Positions 1 through 10,230 of a DNA stretch of 64,000 nucleotides are shown piece by piece; position 1 is the stretch's first letter, and each line of letters opens with the position of its first letter. The stretch covers positions 62,001-126,000 of the forward strand of contig NZ_JAMZEK010000002.1 in the NCBI RefSeq assembly GCF_024158035.1. Reading direction: 5' to 3'. Made by a program: the position numbers and the translations under genes. Below the pieces are notes generated by a model that saw nothing but the letters and a program-made list of their open reading frames with translations, had not been told where the DNA came from and made no database searches. The DNA is from Dyella lutea (GTDB lineage: Bacteria; Pseudomonadota; Gammaproteobacteria; Xanthomonadales; Rhodanobacteraceae).

Positions 1-739
1 CGACTACCGCAAGATCGTCCTGCGCGACAGTCGCGGGCTGGCCTCGCGCTGGAAGTATTTCTGGCAGTCGGTATTCGGCCTGATCGCCGCCTGGTTCCTG
101 TTCCACACCGCGCAGATACCGGCCGAGACCGCCCTGTACGTACCCCTGTTCAAGCAGGTAGCGATTCCGCTGGGCGCGCTGTTCGTGGTGCTGGCCTACT
201 TCATGATCGTGGGCTTCTCCAACGCGGTGAACCTCACCGACGGCCTCGATGGCTTGGCGATCATGCCGACCGTGCTGGTCTCCGGCGCTCTGGGCGTGTT
301 CGCCTACCTGGCCGGCAACAAGGTGTTTTCCGAATACCTGGGCATCCCCTCGATTCCGGGCGCCGGCGAGCTGGCGATCTACTGCGGTGCGCTGGCCGGC
401 GCGGGGCTGGGTTTCCTGTGGTTCAACACGTATCCGGCCCAGGTGTTCATGGGCGACGTGGGTGCGCTGGCGATCGGTGCGGCACTGGCCACCATTGCGG
501 TGATCGTGCGCCAGGAAATCGTGCTGTTGGTGATGGGCGGCGTGTTCGTGATGGAGACCGTCTCGGTGATGATGCAGGTGGCGAGCTTCAAGCTCACCGG
601 CAGGCGCATCTTCCGGATGGCGCCGATCCACCATCACTTCGAGCTCAAGGGCTGGCCCGAGCCCCGCGTGATCGTGCGTTTCTGGATCATCAGCGTCGTG
701 CTGGTGCTGATCGGCCTCGCCACGTTGAAGGTGCGCTGA
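1..739 (+). CDS. mraY: Phospho-N-acetylmuramoyl-pentapeptide-transferase MraY (5' end outside window)
   Basis: MraY transfers phospho-MurNAc-pentapeptide from UDP to undecaprenyl phosphate, making lipid I at the inner face of the cytoplasmic membrane. The frame is open from base 2, so the gene begins upstream of the window and about 246 codons of the C-terminal two thirds are visible. Family signatures seen are [13 protein letters not shown] at the left edge, [13 protein letters not shown] (around 230), [18 protein letters not shown] and the C-terminal [11 protein letters not shown], separated by hydrophobic membrane segments. It shares one base with ftsW (TGATG). In most gammaproteobacteria murD lies between these two genes; here it is absent. 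Family assignment is certain. Confidence 0.97.
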   Translation, partial: DYRKIVLRDSRGLASRWKYFWQSVFGLIAAWFLFHTAQIPAETALYVPLFKQVAIPLGALFVVLAYFMIVGFSNAVNLTDGLDGLAIMPTVLVSGALGVFAYLAGNKVFSEYLGIPSIPGAGELAIYCGALAGAGLGFLWFNTYPAQVFMGDVGALAIGAALATIAVIVRQEIVLLVMGGVFVMETVSVMMQVASFKLTGRRIFRMAPIHHHFELKGWPEPRVIVRFWIISVVLVLIGLATLKVR

Positions 740-1980
740 TGCTCGGACTCGGCAACAGCCAGGCGATCAAGCGCACCGGGCCGCGGGGCAGCTACGACCT
801 GTGGCTGATCATCGGACTGGTGGGCCTCGCCAGCATCGGCGTGGTGATGGTCGCCTCCAGCTCGATTGCGGTGGCCGACGCTGACCACCTCGGGCCGTTC
901 TACTACCTGAAAAAGCACCTCGCCTACCTCACCCTCGGCGTGATTCTCGCGGGTGTCGCGATGCGGGTGGAGCTGAAGCTGCTGGAGAAATACTCGGTCC
1001 CGCTGCTGCTGGCCGCTACCTGCACCCTGCTGGCGGTGTTCGTGCCCCACTTCGGCATGAAGATCAACGGCGCACACCGCTGGCTGAACCTCGTGGTGAT
1101 CAGTTTCCAGCCGGTGGAGGCGATGAAGCTGATCCTGGTCGTGTACGTGGCCAGCTTCCTGGTACGCCACCGAGAGAGCGTGGAGAACACCTTCTGGGGC
1201 CTGCTGCGCCCGATCATCGTGGCCGGGGTGATCGTGCTGCTGCTGCTGGCACAGCCGGACTTCGGCTCGGCCACGCTGGTGATCGCGGTCACCATCGGCA
1301 TGGTCTGGCTTGGCGGCGCGCGCCCGGTATTCCTGTTCGGCATGGGATTGCCGCTGATGCCGCTGCTGGCGATCGCCGCGACCAGCGAAAGCTATCGCAT
1401 GAAGCGCCTCACGTCGTTCATGAACCCGTGGAAAGATCCGTTCAACGACGGCTTCCAGCTGACCCAGTCGCTGATGGCGATCGGCCGCGGCGAGTGGACC
1501 GGGGTGGGCTTGGGCTCGAGCGTGCTCAAGCTGTCCTACCTGCCGGAAGCGCACACCGACTTCATCCTCGCGGTGATCGGCGAGGAACTGGGCCTGGCCG
1601 GCGTGATCGGGGTGATGGCGCTCTTCGCCCTGGTCATCTCCCGCGGACTGGTGATGGGGTTGCGGGGTGTCGAGGTCGGGCAGCGTTTCGCCGGATACGT
1701 CGCCTTCGGCATCTCGCTGATGATCGGCCTGCAAGCCCTGGTGTCGATCGGCGTGAACCTCGGTGCGCTGCCGACCAAGGGGCTCACCCTGCCGCTGATC
1801 AGCTCGGGCGGCTCCTCGGTTCTGCTGACCTGCGCCATGGCCGGCGTACTGCTGCGCGCCACCTACGAGATCAACCGGGCGCTCGACGCTCGCCAGATGG
1901 CCACGCGCATGCCGGCGCTGGCCGTGGCTGATGCCAATCCTGTGAACGCGCCGCGTGAGCGCGAGGCGGTGGCCGCATGA
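739..1980 (+). CDS. ftsW: SEDS peptidoglycan glycosyltransferase FtsW
   Basis: FtsW is the septal SEDS glycosyltransferase that polymerises lipid II together with FtsI. The 413-residue product has a short cytoplasmic N-terminus followed by about ten hydrophobic segments. It carries the SEDS hallmarks: the AHTDFILAVIGEELG loop near residue 272, the NPWKDPFNDGFQ stretch before it, and PLISSGGSS near residue 354. The start is the ATG overlapping the mraY stop by one base; a longer frame upstream only shadows mraY. The stop overlaps the murG start (ATGA), which points to translational coupling. Length and motifs fit FtsW rather than RodA because of the division-cluster position. Confidence 0.96.
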   Translation: MLGLGNSQAIKRTGPRGSYDLWLIIGLVGLASIGVVMVASSSIAVADADHLGPFYYLKKHLAYLTLGVILAGVAMRVELKLLEKYSVPLLLAATCTLLAVFVPHFGMKINGAHRWLNLVVISFQPVEAMKLILVVYVASFLVRHRESVENTFWGLLRPIIVAGVIVLLLLAQPDFGSATLVIAVTIGMVWLGGARPVFLFGMGLPLMPLLAIAATSESYRMKRLTSFMNPWKDPFNDGFQLTQSLMAIGRGEWTGVGLGSSVLKLSYLPEAHTDFILAVIGEELGLAGVIGVMALFALVISRGLVMGLRGVEVGQRFAGYVAFGISLMIGLQALVSIGVNLGALPTKGLTLPLISSGGSSVLLTCAMAGVLLRATYEINRALDARQMATRMPALAVADANPVNAPREREAVAA

Positions 1981-3053
1981 ACGCGACGCAGCGCCCGGTG
2001 CTGATCATGGCCGGCGGCACCGGCGGCCACATCTTTCCTGGACTGGCCGTGGCCGACGCGCTGCGTGCGCAGGGGGTACCAGTGGCGTGGCTGGGAGCGG
2101 CCGGCGGCATGGAGACCCAGGTGGTGCCCGCGCATGGGCTGCCGCTGCACGTGGTGCCGGTCGGCGGCCTGCGTGGCAAGGGCTGGAAGACCCGGCTCGG
2201 CGCACCGCTGATGCTGGCCCGCGCGCTGCTGGCCTCGCTGCGGGTGCTGCGTCGGCTGCGTCCGCGCAGCGTGCTGTCGATGGGCGGCTACGTGGCCGGA
2301 CCCGGCGGGATCGCCGCGCGCCTTACCGGCACTCCGCTGCTGGTACACGAGCAGAACTCGGTCGCCGGCTACACCAACCGCAAGCTCGCCGGCTTCGCAC
2401 GCCGGGTGCTGACCGGCTTCGCCGATGCCCTGCCGGACGGTATGTGGGTCGGCAATCCGGTGCGCGATGCCATCTCTGCGCTGCCGCCGCCGGCCGCGCG
2501 CATGGCCGGCCGCGAGGGCGCGCCGCGCCTGCTCGTCCTCGGCGGCAGCCTGGGCGCGCGCGCGCTCAATCTCGCCGTGCCGAAGGCGCTGGCCCTGCTG
2601 CCGCCCGCGCGCCGCCCGGAGGTGCTGCACCAGTGCGGCAAGCGCGGGCTGGACGAGACGCGACAGGCCTATGCCGAGGCGGCCGTGACTGCCGAGGTGG
2701 TGCCGTTCATCGACGACATGGCGGGCCGCTACGACTGGGCCGACCTCGCCGTCTGCCGTGCCGGCGCACTGACGTTGGCTGAGCTCACCAGCGCGGGCCT
2801 CGGTGCCCTGCTGGTGCCGTTCCCGCACGCGGTGGACGACCACCAGACCCGCAACGCCGAGGCGATGGTCGCTGCCGGCGCGGCCGAACTGACGAAGGAA
2901 AGCGACCTGGACGTACAGACCCTCGCCGGGCGCCTCGACGCCCTGCTTCACGACCGCGGTGCGCTGCTGGCGATGGCCACGGCGGCACGCACGCTGGCCA
3001 AGCCCGGCGCGGCCGCGGAAATCGCCCGTGCCTGCCTGGAGGTCGCTGCATGA
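1977..3053 (+). CDS. murG: UDP-GlcNAc:lipid I N-acetylglucosaminyltransferase MurG
   Basis: MurG adds GlcNAc from UDP-GlcNAc to lipid I, giving lipid II, at the cytoplasmic membrane face. The product has 358 residues, normal for the family. The N-terminal acceptor domain begins with [17 protein letters not shown] (residues 12-28) and holds [15 protein letters not shown] near residue 124. The C-terminal donor domain has [11 protein letters not shown] and [11 protein letters not shown] near residue 260, followed by [14 protein letters not shown], which contacts the UDP-GlcNAc in known MurG structures. It overlaps ftsW and murC by four bases each, so all three are very likely translated as a coupled unit. 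Confidence 0.97.
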   Translation: MNATQRPVLIMAGGTGGHIFPGLAVADALRAQGVPVAWLGAAGGMETQVVPAHGLPLHVVPVGGLRGKGWKTRLGAPLMLARALLASLRVLRRLRPRSVLSMGGYVAGPGGIAARLTGTPLLVHEQNSVAGYTNRKLAGFARRVLTGFADALPDGMWVGNPVRDAISALPPPAARMAGREGAPRLLVLGGSLGARALNLAVPKALALLPPARRPEVLHQCGKRGLDETRQAYAEAAVTAEVVPFIDDMAGRYDWADLAVCRAGALTLAELTSAGLGALLVPFPHAVDDHQTRNAEAMVAAGAAELTKESDLDVQTLAGRLDALLHDRGALLAMATAARTLAKPGAAAEIARACLEVAA

Positions 3054-4486
3054 CCCCGCGCCGCCTGCTCCAGCACGAAGACCTGATGAGCACTTTCCGT
3101 CGGGTCCACTTCATCGGCATCGGTGGCGTCGGCATGAGTGGCATCGCCGAGGTGCTGCACAACCTCGGCTACGCCGTGTCCGGCTCGGACAAGTCGAACT
3201 CGGCCACTGCACAGCGCCTGGCCGGGCTCGGTATCGATGTGCGCATCGGCCACGAAGCCGCCCACGTGGGCGATGCCGATGTGGTGGTCACCTCCAGCGC
3301 GATCCGCGCCGACAACCCGGAGCTTGTTGCGGCGCGCGAAGCCCGCATACCGGTGATCCCGCGCGCGGAGATGCTGGGCGAGCTGATGCGCTTCCGCCGT
3401 GGCATCGCGATCGCCGGCACGCACGGCAAGACCACCACCACCAGCCTGGCGGCCAGTGTGCTGGCCGAGGCGAACTACGACCCGACCTTCGTGATCGGCG
3501 GCCAGCTCAATGCGGCCGGCGCCAATGCGCGCCTGGGCACCGGCCAGTACCTGGTCGCCGAGGCGGATGAATCGGACGGCTCGTTCCTGCTGCTGTCGCC
3601 GGTGGTCGCCGCGATCACCAACATCGATGCCGACCACCTGGAGAACTACCACGGCGATTTCGCCGAGGTGAAGAAGGCCTTCGCCACTTTCCTGCACCGG
3701 CTGCCGTTCTACGGCCTGGCCGTGCTGTGCCTTGACGATCCGGAAGTGGCCGAGCTGGCCCGGGACACCTCGCGCAGGATCATGACCTACGGTATCGATC
3801 GCACCGATGCCGATGTGCGCGCGACGAATGTCTCCCAGCGCGGCTTCACGATGAACTTCGATCTGCTCCTGCCCGGTCGCGACCCACTGCCGGTTCAGCT
3901 GAACCTGCCGGGGCGCCACAATGTGCTCAACGCGCTGGCCGCCGCCGCGATCGGCTGGCAGCTGGGCGTGGAGGCGGGGGCGATCGGCCGCGCGCTGGCC
4001 GGCTTCCAGGGCGTGGGTCGACGCTTCCACGCGCGCGGCGAGTTGCAGCTGGACCGCGGTACCGCGCTGCTGGTGGACGATTACGGCCATCATCCGCGCG
4101 AGCTCGCCGCCGTGTTTGCCGCGGCCCGCGGCGGCTGGCCGGACCGCCGCCTAGTGGTGGCCTTCCAGCCGCACCGTTACAGCCGCACGCGCGACCTGCT
4201 CGACGATTTCGCCAACGTGCTGGCGGACGCCGACGTGCTGGTGCTCACCGAGGTCTACCCGGCTGGCGAGGCGCCGATCGCCGGCGCCGACGGCCGCGCC
4301 CTGGCCCGCGCCGTGCGTGCGCGCGGCAAGGTCGATCCGGTGCTGGTCGAGCATCCGCGCGATTTCAAGGAAACCCTGCCGACGCTGCTGCGCGACGGCG
4401 ACCTGCTGCTGCTGCTGGGCGCGGGCGACATCGGTGCCGCGGCACTGGAACTGGCGCAGCTGGGCAGTCTGAGGACGACCAAGTGA
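3050..4486 (+). CDS. murC: UDP-N-acetylmuramate--L-alanine ligase MurC
   Basis: MurC ligates L-alanine to UDP-MurNAc using ATP, the first peptide step of peptidoglycan precursor synthesis. The 478-residue product has the three-domain Mur ligase plan: a Rossmann domain ([17 protein letters not shown]), an ATP-binding domain with the P-loop GTHGKTTTT near residue 123 and [10 protein letters not shown], and a C-terminal domain with [12 protein letters not shown] and FQPHRYSRT. The start at 3050 overlaps the murG stop; a second ATG at 3086, preceded by a weak GAAG, begins directly at [11 protein letters not shown] and is an equally good start. No murB follows, unlike many other bacteria. Confidence 0.97.
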   Translation: MTPRRLLQHEDLMSTFRRVHFIGIGGVGMSGIAEVLHNLGYAVSGSDKSNSATAQRLAGLGIDVRIGHEAAHVGDADVVVTSSAIRADNPELVAAREARIPVIPRAEMLGELMRFRRGIAIAGTHGKTTTTSLAASVLAEANYDPTFVIGGQLNAAGANARLGTGQYLVAEADESDGSFLLLSPVVAAITNIDADHLENYHGDFAEVKKAFATFLHRLPFYGLAVLCLDDPEVAELARDTSRRIMTYGIDRTDADVRATNVSQRGFTMNFDLLLPGRDPLPVQLNLPGRHNVLNALAAAAIGWQLGVEAGAIGRALAGFQGVGRRFHARGELQLDRGTALLVDDYGHHPRELAAVFAAARGGWPDRRLVVAFQPHRYSRTRDLLDDFANVLADADVLVLTEVYPAGEAPIAGADGRALARAVRARGKVDPVLVEHPRDFKETLPTLLRDGDLLLLLGAGDIGAAALELAQLGSLRTTK

Positions 4487-5445
4487 TGAGCAAGATCAAC
4501 GACCCGGCCCAGTTCGGACGCGTCGCCGTGGTGATGGGCGGCAGCTCCGCCGAGCGCGAGGTGTCGCTCGACTCCGGCCGCAACGTGTTGGCTGCGCTCA
4601 CGGCGCGCGGCGTGGACGCGCACGCCATCGACGGCATTCCAGCCCTGCTCGATGCGTTGCGCGCCGGCCATTTCGCGCGCGTGTTCAACATCCTGCACGG
4701 CCAGCACGGCGGTGGCGAGGACGGCGTCCTGCAGGGCGCGCTGGAGTCGCTCAACGTGCCGTACACCGGCTCGGGCGTGCTCGGCTCGGCGCTGTCGATG
4801 GACAAGACGCGCTCCAAGCGGGTGTGGCAGTCGCTGGGCCTGCCGACGCCGAAGTTCGCGGCTCTGCCGCGTGGCGCCGACGTGCATGCGGCCGCCCGCG
4901 AAATCGGCTTTCCGCTGATCGTGAAGCCGGCCTGCGAAGGCTCCAGCGTCGGCGTGACCCGCGTGTTCGAGGAGAAGGACCTTGACGCGGCGGTGGAGCT
5001 GGCGGCGCGGTATCCCGGCGACCTGCTCATGGAGACCCTGATCGAGGGCGACGAGCTGACCGTGGCCGTGCTCGGCCGCGAGGTGCTGCCGTCGATCCAC
5101 ATCGTCCCGCAGGGCGCGTTCTACGACTACAACGCCAAGTACGTCGCCGAGGATACCCGCTATATCTGCCCGGGCCTGGATGGCGAGGCGGAGGCGCAGC
5201 TGCGCGCGTTGGCGCTGGCCGCCTTTGACGCGCTCGGCTGCAGCGGCTGGGGCCGCGTCGATGTGATGCGCGACCGTGCGGGCTGCAACTGGTTGCTGGA
5301 GGTGAACACCGCGCCGGGAATGACCTCGCACTCGCTGGTGCCCAAGGCCGCCGCGGCCGCGGGTATCTCCTATGAAGAGCTGTGCTGGCGCGTGCTGGAA
5401 ACCAGCTTCGACCACGAACGTGGCATTCCGGGAGGACGCGCGTGA
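4486..5445 (+). CDS. ddl: D-alanine--D-alanine ligase
   Basis: Ddl makes D-Ala-D-Ala with ATP for the pentapeptide precursor. About 319 residues form an ATP-grasp enzyme of the DdlB type. Seen are [17 protein letters not shown] at the N-terminus, the [14 protein letters not shown] loop, the grasp segment [18 protein letters not shown], and the metal/product site [12 protein letters not shown]...[26 protein letters not shown] sequence at 4471-4475 lies upstream of both an overlapping GTG (4483) and the ATG (4486); I chose the ATG, which adds or removes only one residue. The stop overlaps the ftsQ GTG by four bases. Confidence 0.97.
   Translation: MSKINDPAQFGRVAVVMGGSSAEREVSLDSGRNVLAALTARGVDAHAIDGIPALLDALRAGHFARVFNILHGQHGGGEDGVLQGALESLNVPYTGSGVLGSALSMDKTRSKRVWQSLGLPTPKFAALPRGADVHAAAREIGFPLIVKPACEGSSVGVTRVFEEKDLDAAVELAARYPGDLLMETLIEGDELTVAVLGREVLPSIHIVPQGAFYDYNAKYVAEDTRYICPGLDGEAEAQLRALALAAFDALGCSGWGRVDVMRDRAGCNWLLEVNTAPGMTSHSLVPKAAAAAGISYEELCWRVLETSFDHERGIPGGRA
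5431..5437 (+). promoter_or_regulatory. Shine-Dalgarno sequence deciding the ftsQ start
   Basis: GGGAGGA lies inside the 3' end of ddl, four bases before the GTG at 5442. It favours that GTG, which overlaps the ddl stop, over an ATG in the same frame at 5382 that would add 20 non-conserved residues read through ddl. Confidence 0.7.
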
Positions 5446-6182
5446 GGGGAAGCCTGCGCCTCGTCGCCTGGTGCCTGGCCATCACGCTGGTGGTGCTGCC
5501 GGTGGTCGGCGTGCTGCGCGGCTGGTTTGCGGCCGATCGCTGGCCGGTCACCCAGCTCACCGTGCAGGCCGAGTTCAAGCACGTGAAGGCCGAACAGGTG
5601 CGCGCGGCGGTCCTGCCGCACCTCGGGCACGGATTCTTTGCACTGGACCTGGACGCGGTACAGAAGGCAGTCGCGTCGCTGCCGTGGGTGGAGTCGGTCG
5701 AGGCGAGCAAGCGCTGGCCGGACACGCTGCTGCTGCGCATCTACGAACGCCAGCCCTTCGCCCGCTGGAACGACAGGCAGCTGATCAGCCGCCAGGGCCA
5801 GGTGTTCAGTGTCCCAGCCAGCGACCTGGCGCCGGATCTGCCCAGCCTGCATGGGCCGGACGATCACCTGGCCGAGGTAGTGAGCTTCTACGCCGATGCG
5901 CGCAAGGCTTTCGCCGGCACCCATCTGCAGATCACCGGTGTGACGCTGACCGAGCGCGGCAGCTGGAGCCTGGTCACCGCGGACGGCGCGCAGATCGTGC
6001 TGGGTGACCGCGAGCAGGCCGGCAAGCGGCTACGGCGCTTCCTGGACGTGTATCCGAAGGTGATCGCCGGGCATGACACCGGCTTCGCCTACGCGGACCT
6101 CCGTTACACCAACGGCTTTGCCGTGCGCTGGTTGCCTTCGGCGGCTCCGGCCTCCAACGACAGGGGCGCGCCCCGCACATGA
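5442..6182 (+). CDS. ftsQ: Cell division protein FtsQ
   Basis: FtsQ is the bitopic membrane scaffold linking early and late division proteins. With the GTG start the product is about 246 residues: a very short cytoplasmic tail, one membrane segment (about residues 6-28), then a POTRA domain starting at [15 protein letters not shown] and ending near [18 protein letters not shown], followed by the FtsQ beta domain ([12 protein letters not shown]...). The C-terminal part [12 protein letters not shown]...[15 protein letters not shown] is typical. The N-terminal tail is shorter than in E. coli. Gene order between ddl and ftsA supports the call. Confidence 0.93.
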   Translation: MRGSLRLVAWCLAITLVVLPVVGVLRGWFAADRWPVTQLTVQAEFKHVKAEQVRAAVLPHLGHGFFALDLDAVQKAVASLPWVESVEASKRWPDTLLLRIYERQPFARWNDRQLISRQGQVFSVPASDLAPDLPSLHGPDDHLAEVVSFYADARKAFAGTHLQITGVTLTERGSWSLVTADGAQIVLGDREQAGKRLRRFLDVYPKVIAGHDTGFAYADLRYTNGFAVRWLPSAAPASNDRGAPRT

Positions 6183-6195
6183 AGAACCCCCGCCT

Positions 6196-7428
6196 ATGAA
6201 GACGCGCAACGACAAGCAGCTGGTCGTCGGACTGGACATCGGCACCTCGAAGGTGGTGGCGATCGTCGGCGAGTACGAGCCGGGCGAGCCGATCGAGGTG
6301 ATCGGCATCGGCTCGCACGTCTCGCGCGGCCTTAAGCGTGGCTCGGTGGTGGACATCGAGTCGACCGTGCACTCGATCCAGCGCGCGGTGGAGGAGGCCG
6401 AGCTGATGGCCGGCTGCGACATCCGCTCGGTGTTCGCGTCGATCTCCGGCAGCCACCTGGAGACGCGCAACTCGCACGGCACTGCGGCGATCCGCGACCG
6501 CGAGGTCACCCCGGGCGACCTCGAGCAGGTGCTCGAGGCGGCCAGCGCGGTGGCGATCCCGGCCGACCGCAAGGTGCTCTACAAGGAGTCGCAGGAATAC
6601 CGCATCGACGGCCAGGACGGCATCCGCTCGCCCGTGGGCATGAGTGGCGTGCGCCTGGAGGCCTCGGTGCATCTGGTTACCGGCGCCGCTGCGGCGGTGC
6701 AGAACATCACCAAGTGCATCCAGCGTTGCGGCCTGTCGGTGGACGAGCTGGTGCCCTCGGCGGTGGCCAGCAGCAAGTCGGTGCTCACCGACGACGAGCG
6801 CGAACTCGGCGTGTGCCTGGTCGATATCGGCGCCGGCACCACCGACATCGCGATCTACACGCAGGGCGCGATCCGCTACACCAAGTCGCTGCCGGTCGGC
6901 GGCGACCAGGTCACCAACGACATCGCCTACGGCGTGCACACGCCGACCGCGCATGCCGAGGAAATCAAGATCAAGTACGCCTGCGCGCTGGCCCAGCTGG
7001 CGCACGCCGACGAGACCATCCAGGTGCCCAGCGTAGGCGACCGCCCGCCGCGTCGGCTTGCCCGCCAGTCACTCGCGCAGAGCGTGCAGGCGCGCTACGA
7101 GGAAATCTTCGAGATGGTGCAGGACGAACTGCGTCGCTCCGGCTACGACAGCCTGATCGCCGCCGGCGTGGTGCTCACCGGCGGCGCCGCGAAGATGGAA
7201 GGCGCGCTCGAACTGGCCGAGGAGATGTTCCACAAGATGGTGCGCGTCGGAGTGCCGCAGCACGTGGGCGGACTCGGAGAAGTGATTGCCAACCCCCTGC
7301 ATTCCACCGGCGTCGGGCTGTTGCTGCACGGCGCGCGCAGCGTCGGCGTGCGCCACGGCGGGCCGGTGGGTGGAAGCATGGGCACCTCGCTGGACAAGTT
7401 GCGAGGTTGGTTCAAGAAGAATTTCTGA
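6196..7428 (+). CDS. ftsA: Cell division protein FtsA
   Basis: FtsA is the actin-like protein that tethers FtsZ filaments to the membrane. The 410-residue product opens with the nucleotide-binding phosphate-1 motif [17 protein letters not shown], has the [11 protein letters not shown] region of the SHS2/1C domain, [16 protein letters not shown] (phosphate 2, about residue 205), [12 protein letters not shown] (adenosine motif), and ends with the amphipathic membrane-targeting helix [12 protein letters not shown]. The start chosen is the ATG at 6196, which gives the conserved [15 protein letters not shown]-terminus; the longer frame back to 6073 runs through ftsQ. It starts 13 bases after ftsQ. 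Confidence 0.97.
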   Translation: MKTRNDKQLVVGLDIGTSKVVAIVGEYEPGEPIEVIGIGSHVSRGLKRGSVVDIESTVHSIQRAVEEAELMAGCDIRSVFASISGSHLETRNSHGTAAIRDREVTPGDLEQVLEAASAVAIPADRKVLYKESQEYRIDGQDGIRSPVGMSGVRLEASVHLVTGAAAAVQNITKCIQRCGLSVDELVPSAVASSKSVLTDDERELGVCLVDIGAGTTDIAIYTQGAIRYTKSLPVGGDQVTNDIAYGVHTPTAHAEEIKIKYACALAQLAHADETIQVPSVGDRPPRRLARQSLAQSVQARYEEIFEMVQDELRRSGYDSLIAAGVVLTGGAAKMEGALELAEEMFHKMVRVGVPQHVGGLGEVIANPLHSTGVGLLLHGARSVGVRHGGPVGGSMGTSLDKLRGWFKKNF

Positions 7429-7466
7429 CGGAATTGGCGCGGCCGGATGCCGTGCCCCGGGCGAAG

Positions 7467-7510
7467 GGAGTCGCCCACCACCGCGGTCCGACAGGAGTCG
7501 CCCACCGCGG
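7467..7510 (+). repeat. Short direct repeat in the ftsA-ftsZ spacer
   Basis: GGAGTCGCCCACC followed by CCGCGG or GCGG occurs twice, at about 7467-7486 and 7494-7510, within the 118-base gap between ftsA and ftsZ. I see no convincing promoter in the spacer. Confidence 0.5.
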
Positions 7511-7532
7511 TTACAACGACAACGAAAGCTCT

Positions 7533-7540
7533 ACGGAGGA
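7533..7540 (+). promoter_or_regulatory. Strong Shine-Dalgarno for ftsZ
   Basis: ACGGAGGA ends six bases before the ATG at 7547. It fixes the ftsZ start and rejects the in-frame extension back to 7286. Confidence 0.75.
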
Positions 7541-7546
7541 CGGGAA

Positions 7547-8725
7547 ATGTTTGAACTGATCGATAAATTGACCCCCAACGCGGTTATCAAAGTCATCGGC
7601 GTGGGTGGTGGCGGCGGCAACGCCGTGGCCCACATGCTCAATGCGAACATCGAAGGCGTCGAGTTCGTCGTCGCCAATACCGACGCGCAGGCCATGAAGA
7701 ACTGCGGCTCGCGCACCCACCTGCAGCTCGGCGCCAACGTCACCAAGGGCCTGGGCGCGGGTGCGAACCCCGAGGTCGGCCGCCAGGCGGCGCTGGAAGA
7801 CCGCGAGCGGATCGAGGAGATGCTGGAGGGTGCCGACATGGTCTTCATCACCGCGGGAATGGGCGGTGGTACCGGCACCGGTGCGGCCCCGGTGGTGGCT
7901 CAGCTGGCCAAGGAAAAGGGCATCCTGACCGTGGCCGTGGTGACCAAGCCATTCCCGTTCGAGGGTCGCCGCCGCATGCAGGTCGCCCTGAAGGGCATCG
8001 AGGACCTCTCCCAGCACGTGGACTCGCTGATCACCGTACCGAACGAGAAGTTGCTGTCGGTGCTCGGTCGCGAAGTGACCCTGCTGAACGCCTTCAAGGC
8101 CGCCAACGATGTGCTGCAGGGCGCGGTGCAGGGCATCGCGGACCTGATCACCGCGCCTGGCCTGATCAACGTCGACTTCGCCGACGTGCGCACCGTGATG
8201 AGCGAGATGGGCATGGCGATGATGGGCTCGGGCACCGCCCGCGGCGACGACCGCGCGCAGGCCGCGGCCGAGGCCGCGATCAACAACCCGCTGCTGGAGG
8301 ACGTCAACCTCAACGGCGCCTGCGGCATCCTCGTAAACGTCACCGCCGGTCCGAACCTGACCATGCGGGAGTTCGACGAGATCGGCCGGGTGATCCACGA
8401 CTTCGCCTCCGAGGACGCCACGGTGGTGATCGGCACCTCGCTCGATCCGGAGATGCAGGACGACGTGCGCGTCACGGTGGTGGCCACGGGCCTCAACCGC
8501 GCCTCCGCCCGTCAGCCGGTGCGCCCGGTACAGACCCAGCAGGTGGAAATGCGCCAGCGTCCGCGCCCCGTGGTGCTTCGCACGGGCACCGGCAACGAGG
8601 TGGTGGACTACGCCCAGCCCGATGTCGTGCCGACCAGTCGCCAGGAGACCGCCCCGGCGAAGTCGGCGGACTCGAGTTTCGACTATCTCGACATTCCGGC
8701 TTTCCTGCGCCGGCAGGCCGACTAA
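7547..8725 (+). CDS. ftsZ: Tubulin-like cell division GTPase FtsZ
   Basis: FtsZ polymerises with GTP into the Z-ring at mid-cell. The 392-residue protein has the G-box region [15 protein letters not shown], the tubulin signature [14 protein letters not shown] (about residues 106-119), the T7 loop [15 protein letters not shown] that completes the GTPase site of the next subunit, a proline-rich variable linker (about residues 320-375), and the conserved C-terminal peptide [13 protein letters not shown] that binds FtsA and ZipA. A strong ribosome-binding site supports abundant translation. It is the last gene of the division operon, being followed by a terminator-like hairpin at 8908. Confidence 0.98.
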   Translation: MFELIDKLTPNAVIKVIGVGGGGGNAVAHMLNANIEGVEFVVANTDAQAMKNCGSRTHLQLGANVTKGLGAGANPEVGRQAALEDRERIEEMLEGADMVFITAGMGGGTGTGAAPVVAQLAKEKGILTVAVVTKPFPFEGRRRMQVALKGIEDLSQHVDSLITVPNEKLLSVLGREVTLLNAFKAANDVLQGAVQGIADLITAPGLINVDFADVRTVMSEMGMAMMGSGTARGDDRAQAAAEAAINNPLLEDVNLNGACGILVNVTAGPNLTMREFDEIGRVIHDFASEDATVVIGTSLDPEMQDDVRVTVVATGLNRASARQPVRPVQTQQVEMRQRPRPVVLRTGTGNEVVDYAQPDVVPTSRQETAPAKSADSSFDYLDIPAFLRRQAD

Positions 8726-8907
8726 GATGCACCTGGCCGGATCCGGAGGAACCATTCCCCGGTCCTCCGGTCTGTGCACCTTTGGCGGCACTGGAACCGG
8801 TCGTTGCGACTGCCGGCCGGGTTCACTGTCGATCAAGCCGGATGGCTGATGGCTTCAAAAATGTGAAGGCGTCAGCAAGGCCGCTTGTCCGGATGACCCG
8901 CGGCAAG

Positions 8908-8950
8908 CCTCATGGCCGGAATCCCGTCCCCGGCCATGAGGTCTCTTGTT
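8908..8950 (+). terminator. Terminator of the division operon
   Basis: CCTCATGGCCGG (8908-8919) and its exact reverse complement CCGGCCATGAGG (8930-8941) form a 12-bp stem with a 10-base loop, followed by the T-rich TCTCTTGTTT. Placed 180 bases after ftsZ it should end the mraY-ftsZ transcript. Confidence 0.75.
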
Positions 8951-9027
8951 TCGTGCAACCTGATGTTTCCAGAGCGCTTTCACGATCGGGAGCAAGCCTG
9001 TCGACAGGCTGGAAGCATGAAGGACGG

Positions 9028-9082
9028 TTAAAGACTGTACGGTCCGGTTTGCTATTGTCCGAGGTTAAGACTGTGTTAGCAT
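9028..9082 (+). promoter_or_regulatory. Probable lpxC promoter region with a direct repeat
   Basis: The repeat GGTTAAAGACTGT / GGTTAAGACTGT is spaced 37 bases. Candidate hexamers are TTAAAG (9028) with TGCTAT (9050), and TTGTCC (9055) with TTAGCA (9076). Neither pair is close to consensus, so the exact promoter is uncertain. Confidence 0.3.
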
Positions 9083-9125
9083 CCCCGTCCATTCTGGCTG
9101 CTGCCTTCCACAGGTACCCATAAAA

Positions 9126-10040
9126 ATGATCAAGCAGCGTACGCTCAAGAACATCATTCGCGCGACCGGCGTCGGCCTTCATACCGGCGACAAGGTCTAT
9201 ATGACGCTGCGCCCGGCGGCGCCGAATACCGGCATCGTGTTCCGTCGCACCGACCTCAATCCGCCGGTGGACATCCATGCGCGCCCGGACTGTGTGGGCG
9301 ATACGCGCCTGTCGACGACCCTGGTCAGCGGCGATGTCCGCGTGTCCACGGTCGAGCATCTGCTGTCGGCGATGGCCGGTCTCGGCATCGACAATGCCTA
9401 CGTCGACCTGTCGGCACCCGAAGTGCCGATCATGGATGGCAGTGCCGGTCCGTTCGTGTTCCTGCTGCAGTCTGCCGGCATCGAGGAGCAGCCGGTGGCC
9501 AAGCGCTTCATCCGCATCAAGAAGCCGGTGAAGGTGCAGGAAGGCGACAAGTGGGCCAGCTTCGAACCGTTCGAAGGCTTCAAGGTCGGCTTCTCGATCG
9601 AGTTCAATCACCCCATCATCAACAAGCGCACCTCGCGTGCGGAAATCGACTTCTCCACCACGTCGTTCGTGAAGGAAGTCAGTCGCGCCCGCACCTTCGG
9701 TTTCATGCGCGACATCGAGATGCTGCGTGAGCACAACCTCGCGCTCGGCGGCTCGATGGACAACGCGGTGGTGCTGGATGACTACCGCGTGCTCAATGAG
9801 GACGGTCTTCGCTACGAGGACGAGTTCGTCAAGCACAAGATTCTCGACGCGATCGGCGACCTGTATCTCCTGGGTCACAGCCTGGTCGGCGCCTACCATG
9901 CGCACAAGTCGGGGCACGAGCTCAACAACAAGCTGCTGCGGGCACTGATCGCCGACGCCAGCGCCTGGGAAGAGGTCAGCTACGAGGACGATCCGGCCAC
10001 TGCCCCGATCTCCTACGCACATCCTGCGCAGGCCATCTGA
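9126..10040 (+). CDS. lpxC: UDP-3-O-acyl-N-acetylglucosamine deacetylase LpxC
   Basis: LpxC is the zinc deacetylase that commits UDP-3-O-acyl-GlcNAc to lipid A synthesis. The 304-residue product starts [20 protein letters not shown] and has both family domains. Zinc and catalytic motifs seen are [16 protein letters not shown] (first zinc His, about residue 78) and the HKILDAIGD signature (about residues 236-244) with the other zinc ligands, followed by [19 protein letters not shown] holding the general-base-side His. It stands alone between two hairpins, so it probably has its own promoter. In enterobacteria LpxC is controlled by FtsH proteolysis; nothing in this sequence shows whether that applies here. 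Confidence 0.97.
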   Translation: MIKQRTLKNIIRATGVGLHTGDKVYMTLRPAAPNTGIVFRRTDLNPPVDIHARPDCVGDTRLSTTLVSGDVRVSTVEHLLSAMAGLGIDNAYVDLSAPEVPIMDGSAGPFVFLLQSAGIEEQPVAKRFIRIKKPVKVQEGDKWASFEPFEGFKVGFSIEFNHPIINKRTSRAEIDFSTTSFVKEVSRARTFGFMRDIEMLREHNLALGGSMDNAVVLDDYRVLNEDGLRYEDEFVKHKILDAIGDLYLLGHSLVGAYHAHKSGHELNNKLLRALIADASAWEEVSYEDDPATAPISYAHPAQAI

Positions 10041-10077
10041 GCCGCATAACGCGCACCAAATCATGAGGGTAAGCAGG

Positions 10078-10110
10078 ACGGCCACGCTGAAGAGCGTGGC
10101 CGTTTTGTTT
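10078..10110 (+). terminator. lpxC terminator
   Basis: CGGCCACGCT (10079-10088), loop GAAG, AGCGTGGCCG (10093-10102), then TTTTGTTTTG: a textbook intrinsic terminator 38 bases after the lpxC stop. Confidence 0.9.
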
Positions 10111-10165
10111 TGTGGGCCGTATCACGCAACAGTTCACGAGTACCTCACGCTGCGGACACGCGGGA

Positions 10166-10230
10166 TTGGCATGCCTTCATATCCGCGTGTTATAAACCGA
10201 CCGCTCCCGGCTCCGGCCGGGCAGCTTTTT
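10166..10230 (+). promoter_or_regulatory. Promoter-like element followed at once by a terminator-like hairpin
   Basis: TTGGCA (10166-10171) and TATAAA (10191-10196) are separated by 19 bases. About ten bases downstream GCTCCCGGC, loop TCCG and GCCGGGCAGC form a stem with one bulged C, ending in TTTTT (10226-10230). It could be a backup lpxC terminator plus a chance promoter, or a unit making a very short RNA. Confidence 0.35.

Larger units (their letters stand above)
8726..9125 (+). other. Intergenic region between ftsZ and lpxC
   Basis: 400 bases without a credible gene. It holds a terminator-like hairpin (8908-8950) and, nearer lpxC, two near-identical stretches GGTTAAAGACTGT (9026) and GGTTAAGACTGT (9063) in the most AT-rich part, which probably contains the lpxC promoter. 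Short open frames across it have no ribosome-binding site and no recognisable product. Confidence 0.6.
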
